From the NCBI GenBank assembly GCA_005878415.1, contig VBMM01000177.1:1-16755 (forward strand): DNA of 16,755 nucleotides, given 5' to 3'. Of the stretch, positions 13,166 through 16,755 are shown piece after piece (the stretch's first letter is position 1; every line of letters begins with the position of its first letter). The stretch is from Methanobacteriota archaeon. GTDB lineage: Archaea > Thermoplasmatota > Thermoplasmata > RBG-16-68-12. The position numbers were made by a program, and so were the translations under genes. Below the pieces are notes generated by a model. The model was not told where the DNA came from. It worked only from the letters and a program-made list of their open reading frames with translations, and did no database searches.

Positions 13166-13197
13166 GTGCTCGGCGGGGTCCGGGAGCCTCGCGGGGT

Positions 13198-14085
13198 TCA
13201 GACCGGCCGACGCCAGCCGCACGTGCTTCTGAGGCCGCCGAATCGCCGCTGCAACGGGCCTCCGCACCGCGGACACCGCGCGCCCGCGACGAACTTCTCG
13301 ATCCACGCATCCCGAGTCTCCGGCAGGTCCGCCCGCTCCGCCTCCTCCAGGATCCGTTGGAGTTCCGGCGTCGTCGCGAGGTCCCGTAGCCCCTCGATGG
13401 GACGGAGCCGCGCCGCACGGCGGCCGGGGGTCGGGAGGCGCATCACCGCGGGGGCGGCGGCGAAGCCGAACGCGATGCCGCCGACGTGGGCCTCCCACGC
13501 GATGCCCCGCGCGCCGAACAGGCTCAAGGCCATCTCCAGGACGAGATAGCCAAGCACGACCTGCGCGATCGGCAGCGATGGCACCCCGGGGATCGGGAGG
13601 AAGAGCGTGACCCGCTCCCGCGGGAACAGCCGGCCGTACGCGCCGAACGCCGCCAGGATGCCCGCGGACGCCCCGACGAGGACCGTCGACGCGCCTGCGT
13701 GCACCGCGAGGAACACCACGGCCCCGAAGGCCCCGCCGGCGAAGAAGAGGACCGCCCAGCGCACGCCGCCGATCCGTTCCTCGAACCCCGGCGAGATCAG
13801 GATGAGCCCGAGGAGGTTCAGGAGGACGTGGGTCTCCGATGCGTGCACGAATTCGAACGTGATCCAGGTCCACGGCGCAGGCCAGACGCCGGGAGCGAAC
13901 CGCAACCCGAGGTCCCCGAGGACGGGCGAGGCGAGGACGAACGGCCCGCCGGCGGACGCGACCTCGAGCGCGTACACGGCGAGGACCGCGACGCCGTAGA
14001 CGAGGGAGACCAGCGCCCGCCGCGCGAAGGCGTACGCCGTCGCGAAGACGATGACCCCGATCGCGGCGAAGGAGGCCGCCTCCAT
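13198..14085 (-). CDS. Rhomboid-family intramembrane serine protease with C-terminal Cys cluster
   Basis: Rhomboids cleave membrane proteins within or next to the bilayer. The 295-residue protein has about six hydrophobic helices between residues 5 and 216. Family marks are HASETHVLLNLLGL (81-94, the conserved His/Asn helix), an ER-x-x-G-like FEERIGGVRW (101-110), the nucleophile in VLVGASAGILAAFG (135-148, Ser140), and the partner His200 in IAWEAHVGGIAFGF (195-208). After the last helix comes a cytoplasmic tail of about 80 residues with PELQRILEEAERADLPE (240-256) and CPRCGG (271-276), then one further Cys289. This looks like a zinc ribbon lacking a clear fourth ligand. ATG 14085 is chosen because upstream sequence belongs to the epimerase gene and a GTTAAGCC box lies about 27 bases before it. 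Substrates unknown. Confidence 0.9.
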   Translation of the reverse strand: MEAASFAAIGVIVFATAYAFARRALVSLVYGVAVLAVYALEVASAGGPFVLASPVLGDLGLRFAPGVWPAPWTWITFEFVHASETHVLLNLLGLILISPGFEERIGGVRWAVLFFAGGAFGAVVFLAVHAGASTVLVGASAGILAAFGAYGRLFPRERVTLFLPIPGVPSLPIAQVVLGYLVLEMALSLFGARGIAWEAHVGGIAFGFAAAPAVMRLPTPGRRAARLRPIEGLRDLATTPELQRILEEAERADLPETRDAWIEKFVAGARCPRCGGPLQRRFGGLRSTCGWRRPV

Positions 14086-14107
14086 GTCAATCGCGATGGC
14101 GGCACCC

Positions 14108-14115
14108 GGCTTAAC
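14108..14115 (-). promoter_or_regulatory. TATA-like box of the rhomboid gene
   Basis: The minus strand reads GTTAAGCC, centred about 27 bases before ATG 14085, in the short gap after the epimerase stop at 14127. It suggests that the rhomboid has its own leaderless transcript. Confidence 0.45.
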
Positions 14116-14126
14116 GGATGCGGGCG

Positions 14127-15188
14127 TCACACGAACTTGTCGAGGATCCGCGCGATCTTCTCCGCGGCGTGGCCGTCCCCGAACGACTTGGACTTCGTCC
14201 CGGCGGGGTTGAACTTCTCGATCGCGTCGAGGATGTCCTCCGGCTCCGTCCCGACGAGCGCGTTCCAGCCGTCCTCGACCGTCTCGATCCACTCCGTCTC
14301 GTCGCGCAGCGTGACGCACGGAATGCCGAAGAAGTACGCTTCCTTCTGGACGCCGCCGGAATCCGTGAGGACCTTCGACGCCCCCATCAGCAGCGCGATG
14401 AAGTCGAGGTAGTCGACCGGCTCGATGGCCTTGACGCTGGCGCGGAGCGTGTCCCAGAGGCCGAACGCCTCCAGGTTCTTCCGCGTCCTCGGATGGACCG
14501 GGAACACGATCGGCCGACGCGAGCGGCCGAACGCGCGGACGATTCCCTCGAGCACCCCGCGGTCGTCCACGTTGCCCGGCCGGTGCAGCGTCGCCAGGAG
14601 GTACTCGCCCGGCGTCACCCCGAACCGGACCGAGACATCGCGCGACCGCGCGGCCTGGGCGCTCTGCAGGGCGATGTCGTACATGACGTCCCCGACCAGG
14701 TGCACGCCCCGCTCGACCCCCTCGCGGGCGAGGTTGTCGACCGCCGTCTGCGTCGGGCAGAACAGGAGCGTCGACAGCTGGTCGGCGACGATCCGGTTGA
14801 TCTCCTCGGGCATCGCGCGGTTGAACGAGCGCAGGCCCGCCTCGACGTGTCCGAGGGGCACGCCCATCTTCGATGCGACGATCGCTCCGGCAAGGGTCGA
14901 GTTCGTGTCGCCGTACACGAGGACGAACTCCGGCCGCTCCTTCTCCAGCACGCCCTCGAGCGCGCGGATCATCTCGGCCGTCTGCCAGGCGGCGCTCCCG
15001 CCTCCGATTCCGAGGTTGTAGTCGGGCCTCGGGAGGTCGAGGACCTCGAAGAAGACGTCGGACATGTTGTCGTCGTAGTGCTGGCCCGTGTGGACGAGGA
15101 TCTCCTCGTTGTGCTGCCGCACTTCGCGGCTCACGGGCGCGGCCTTGATGAACTGCGGTCGCGCGCCGACGACGCTCGCGATCTTCAC
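14127..15188 (-). CDS. UDP-sugar 2-epimerase, WbpI-like subgroup
   Basis: A second non-hydrolysing 2-epimerase, 353 residues, clearly different from the WecB-type gene at 1135-2223. Shared active-site stretches are VVGARPQFIKAAPV (6-19), HTGQHYD (33-39), VYGDTNSTLAG (91-101, Asp94), GHVEAGLRSFN (113-123, Glu116), MPEEINRIVADQ (126-137) and LTDSGGVQKEAYF (274-286). Segments such as DVFFEVLDLPRPDYNLGIGG (44-63), FCPTQTAVDNL (143-153), VGDVMYDIAL (165-174) and CVTLRDETEWIETVEDGWN (291-309) recall Pseudomonas WbpI, which epimerises UDP-GlcNAc(3NAc)A at C2. The catalytic-His motif reads LHRPGNVDD (201-209) instead of the usual HR-x-EN. The ATG at 15188 is 27 bases from a TATA box, and the gene is divergent from the 6-dehydrogenase. 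2-epimerase is firm; whether the substrate is UDP-GlcNAc or a diacetamido uronate is open. Confidence 0.9.
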   Translation of the reverse strand: MKIASVVGARPQFIKAAPVSREVRQHNEEILVHTGQHYDDNMSDVFFEVLDLPRPDYNLGIGGGSAAWQTAEMIRALEGVLEKERPEFVLVYGDTNSTLAGAIVASKMGVPLGHVEAGLRSFNRAMPEEINRIVADQLSTLLFCPTQTAVDNLAREGVERGVHLVGDVMYDIALQSAQAARSRDVSVRFGVTPGEYLLATLHRPGNVDDRGVLEGIVRAFGRSRRPIVFPVHPRTRKNLEAFGLWDTLRASVKAIEPVDYLDFIALLMGASKVLTDSGGVQKEAYFFGIPCVTLRDETEWIETVEDGWNALVGTEPEDILDAIEKFNPAGTKSKSFGDGHAAEKIARILDKFV

Positions 15189-15210
15189 GGACCGTGGGAG
15201 CGAGACGACG

Positions 15211-15220
15211 ACATATAATC
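15211..15220 (-). promoter_or_regulatory. TATA box of the WbpI-like epimerase gene
   Basis: The minus strand reads GATTATATGT, centred about 27 bases before the ATG at 15188, fitting a leaderless transcript. Confidence 0.6.
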
Positions 15221-15245
15221 GTTCTCGTGTTTTGGCACAGCCCTG

Positions 15246-15259
15246 AAACTTTTATCCGG
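15246..15259 (+). promoter_or_regulatory. Core promoter of the nucleotide-sugar dehydrogenase
   Basis: AAACTTTTATCCGG is centred about 28 bases before the GTG start at 15281. It shares the AAAC and TTATCCGG parts with the box before the glycosyltransferase at 3144. Confidence 0.6.
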
Positions 15260-15280
15260 CAGGGCCGCATCCGCGCGCAT

Positions 15281-16579
15281 GTGAAGGTCGCCGTGGTAGG
15301 CCTCGGCTACGTCGGCGTGCCGCTCGCCGCAGCGGTCGCGGCGACCCGCGCGTCCGTCGTCGGGATCGACATCGACCCGGAGAAAGTCGAGGCGGTGAAC
15401 ACGGGACGCAGCCCGCTCCGCGGACGCGAGCCGGGCCTCGCGGACCTCCTGAAGGCCCAAGTCGCGAAGGGACGTCTGCGCGCGTCCCTCGACCCCCTGG
15501 ACGCGGCCGATGCGGACGTCGTCGCGGTGTGCGTCGAGACGCCGATCGAGCCCACCACCCACGATCCGGAGTACAAGGCGCTCCGAGGGGCGCTCGCGAC
15601 GATCGGCCCCCACCTGAAGGAAGGCGCCCTCGTGACGATCGAATCGACGCTCGCCCCGGGCACGATGGCGAAGGTCGTCCGGCCGGCGCTCGAGCGCGCG
15701 TCGCGCCGCAAGGCGGGCCGTGACTTCCACCTCGTCCACTGCCCCGAGCGGCTCACGGCGGGGAGGCTCCTCCTGAACCTGACGACCCTCCATCGCATCC
15801 TCGGCGCGAGCGAACCGGTCGGCCTGCGCAAGGGCCTCGCCTTCTACCGTCGCTTCGTGAAGGCCGAGATCCATCCGACGGACTGGACGACCGCGGAGGT
15901 CGTCAAGACGGCGGAGAACGCGTACTGGGACGTGCAGATCGCCTTCGCCAACGAGGTCGCGCTGATCTCCGAGGAACTCGGCGTGAACGCGTACGAGGTG
16001 CGGGAGCTCGTCAACACATGCCCGTTCCGCATGATGCTCGTGCCCGGCGCCGGCGTCGGAGGCCACTGCATCCCGAAGGACCCGTGGCTCCTCGTCGGCC
16101 CGGCGGTGCAGACGAAGCCCGAGCTCATCCCGACCGCCCGCGCGGTCAACGACTTCATGCCGCTCCGGATGGCGCGGCTCGTCGAGGAAGCGCTCGCGGC
16201 GTCCGGCCGCAAGCTCAAGGGCGCCCGCGTGGCCGTGCTCGGCTTCGCATACCGCGAGAACACGGAGGACGCCCGGAACACGCCGGCCAAGGAGATGGTC
16301 CAGGAGCTCCGACGTCGCGGCGCGGACGCGGTGATCCACGATCCGTTCGCGCGGTCGGAACGCGGCTACACGATTGTGCGCGACCTGGGAGCCGCGGTCA
16401 AGGGGGCCGATTGCGTCGCAATCGTCACGGCGCACGACGCGTACCGCAAGCTTTCCCTCGCGTCGTTGCGGCGCGGGATGCGGCGGCGCGTCATCGTCGA
16501 CGGACGCAACGTGTTCGACGGCCCGGAGGTCGTGAAGGCCGGGTTCGTCTACCGCGCGATCGGCAAAGGTCAGTTCTGA
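15281..16579 (+). CDS. wecC: UDP-N-acetyl-hexosamine 6-dehydrogenase (WecC/WbpA type)
   Basis: This NAD-dependent cytoplasmic enzyme oxidises the C6 hydroxyl of a UDP-N-acetylhexosamine to a uronate in two steps. From GTG 15281 the protein has 432 residues, the normal family length. It shows the Rossmann motif VAVVGLGYVGVPLA (3-16) ending in acidic GIDID (28-32), TIESTLAPGT (119-128), HCPERLTAGR (153-162), VVKTAENAYWDVQIAFANEV (207-226) with Lys209, and the catalytic Cys263 in GVGGHCIPKDPWLL (258-271). The C-terminal UDP-binding part has VLGFAYRENTEDARNTPA (319-336). An upstream ATG reading would run through the promoter box, so GTG is preferred. Substrate may be UDP-ManNAc (WecC) or UDP-GlcNAc (WbpA). 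The adjacent WbpI-like epimerase and the oxidoreductase at the edge leave WbpA open. Confidence 0.92.
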   Translation: MKVAVVGLGYVGVPLAAAVAATRASVVGIDIDPEKVEAVNTGRSPLRGREPGLADLLKAQVAKGRLRASLDPLDAADADVVAVCVETPIEPTTHDPEYKALRGALATIGPHLKEGALVTIESTLAPGTMAKVVRPALERASRRKAGRDFHLVHCPERLTAGRLLLNLTTLHRILGASEPVGLRKGLAFYRRFVKAEIHPTDWTTAEVVKTAENAYWDVQIAFANEVALISEELGVNAYEVRELVNTCPFRMMLVPGAGVGGHCIPKDPWLLVGPAVQTKPELIPTARAVNDFMPLRMARLVEEALAASGRKLKGARVAVLGFAYRENTEDARNTPAKEMVQELRRRGADAVIHDPFARSERGYTIVRDLGAAVKGADCVAIVTAHDAYRKLSLASLRRGMRRRVIVDGRNVFDGPEVVKAGFVYRAIGKGQF

Positions 16580-16596
16580 TTCTCGTTCGCCGGCCA

Positions 16597-16755
16597 TCAG
16601 AGGAGCTGGACGACCTTCCCCTTGCGATGGCTCTCCGTCGCGCCCTCCGCGACGCGCAGCGTCTCCAGGGCGTCCTCGCCCGTGACGAGCGGGGCGCGCT
16701 TGTCCCGCACCGCCGCCAGGAAGTCCTCCAGTTCCCTCTTGAGCGGCTCCTCCTT
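16597..16755 (-). CDS. Gfo/Idh/MocA-family oxidoreductase, C-terminal fragment
   Basis: The last 52 codons of a minus-strand gene enter from the right edge and end in TGA at 16597-16599. The translated part includes EEPLKRELEDFLAAVRDKRA, then APLVTGEDALETLRVAEGAT, ending ESHRKGKVVQLL. This is the typical C-terminal end of NAD(P)-dependent Gfo/Idh/MocA sugar dehydrogenases: a helix with ELEDFL, a P-x-V-x-GED-A turn and a final helix-strand with RKGKVV. In a nucleotide-sugar context it could be a WbpB-like 3-dehydrogenase acting on UDP-GlcNAcA, consistent with the WbpI-like epimerase nearby. Only the tail is visible, so the family is likely but the function is inference. It converges on the 6-dehydrogenase gene with a 17-base gap. 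Confidence 0.72.
   Translation of the reverse strand, partial: KEEPLKRELEDFLAAVRDKRAPLVTGEDALETLRVAEGATESHRKGKVVQLL

Noticed and set aside
14086..15270. N-terminal extension of the rhomboid frame up to 15270
   Set aside because: This part overlaps the epimerase gene in another frame and is Arg-rich noise. The rhomboid fold starts at ATG 14085, which has its own TATA-like box.
15185..16597. 470-codon minus-strand open frame opposite the 6-dehydrogenase
   Set aside because: Shadow of the dehydrogenase. The true minus-strand coding at the right edge is in the frame ending at 16597-16599, with a recognisable oxidoreductase tail.

Overview
The window looks archaeal. It carries the archaeal cluster ribosomal protein L18a/LX - prefoldin alpha - FtsY, an archaeal-type DNA primase small subunit, an HVO_0476-type zinc-finger protein and a TraB-family protein. 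Many start codons lie 27-33 bases downstream of TATA-like boxes with no ribosome binding site, the signature of leaderless archaeal transcripts. The DNA is strongly GC-rich. A high-GC euryarchaeon, most likely of the Thermoplasmatota, is my inference; no rRNA is present to confirm it.

Layout. (1) 10-3833, surface-sugar block: a family 4 glycosyltransferase and a WecB-type UDP-GlcNAc 2-epimerase (minus strand), divergent from two family 2 glycosyltransferases (plus strand). (2) 3834-6530, translation/secretion operon on the minus strand: L18a/LX, prefoldin alpha, ftsY and a PIN-domain protein, all abutting or overlapping. (3) 6576-8720, a large membrane protein with an external beta-rich domain, a cytoplasmic TPR array and a C-terminal helix-hairpin-helix domain. 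(4) 8871-13030, housekeeping and poorly known genes: priS, a divergent ICMT/PEMT-like membrane methyltransferase, a short TraB protein, a PH-like small protein, an HVO_0476-type zinc-finger protein and an unrecognised 107-residue protein. (5) 13198-16755: a rhomboid protease with a C-terminal Cys cluster, a second UDP-sugar 2-epimerase of WbpI-like type, a divergent nucleotide-sugar 6-dehydrogenase, and the C-terminal end of a Gfo/Idh/MocA oxidoreductase running off the right edge.

How the genes work together. The two epimerases, the dehydrogenase and the partial oxidoreductase fit a pathway to N-acetylated mannosaminuronate-type sugars, possibly the diacetamido form UDP-ManNAc(3NAc)A. The glycosyltransferases would put such sugars into surface glycans or N-glycans. 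L18a/LX, prefoldin and FtsY form a ribosome/chaperone/SRP-receptor unit.

The most unusual signal is an 18-base palindrome (consensus GGGCTAACATGTTAGCCC), present three times within 3 kb and always between genes. Two copies sit at nearly the same distance upstream of their downstream gene. No stretch above 300 bases lacks a gene. The longest gaps are 13031-13197, which holds two TATA boxes, one palindrome and a possible small transcript, and 8721-8870, which holds only a probable promoter. I see no tRNA, rRNA, CRISPR array or insertion sequence.
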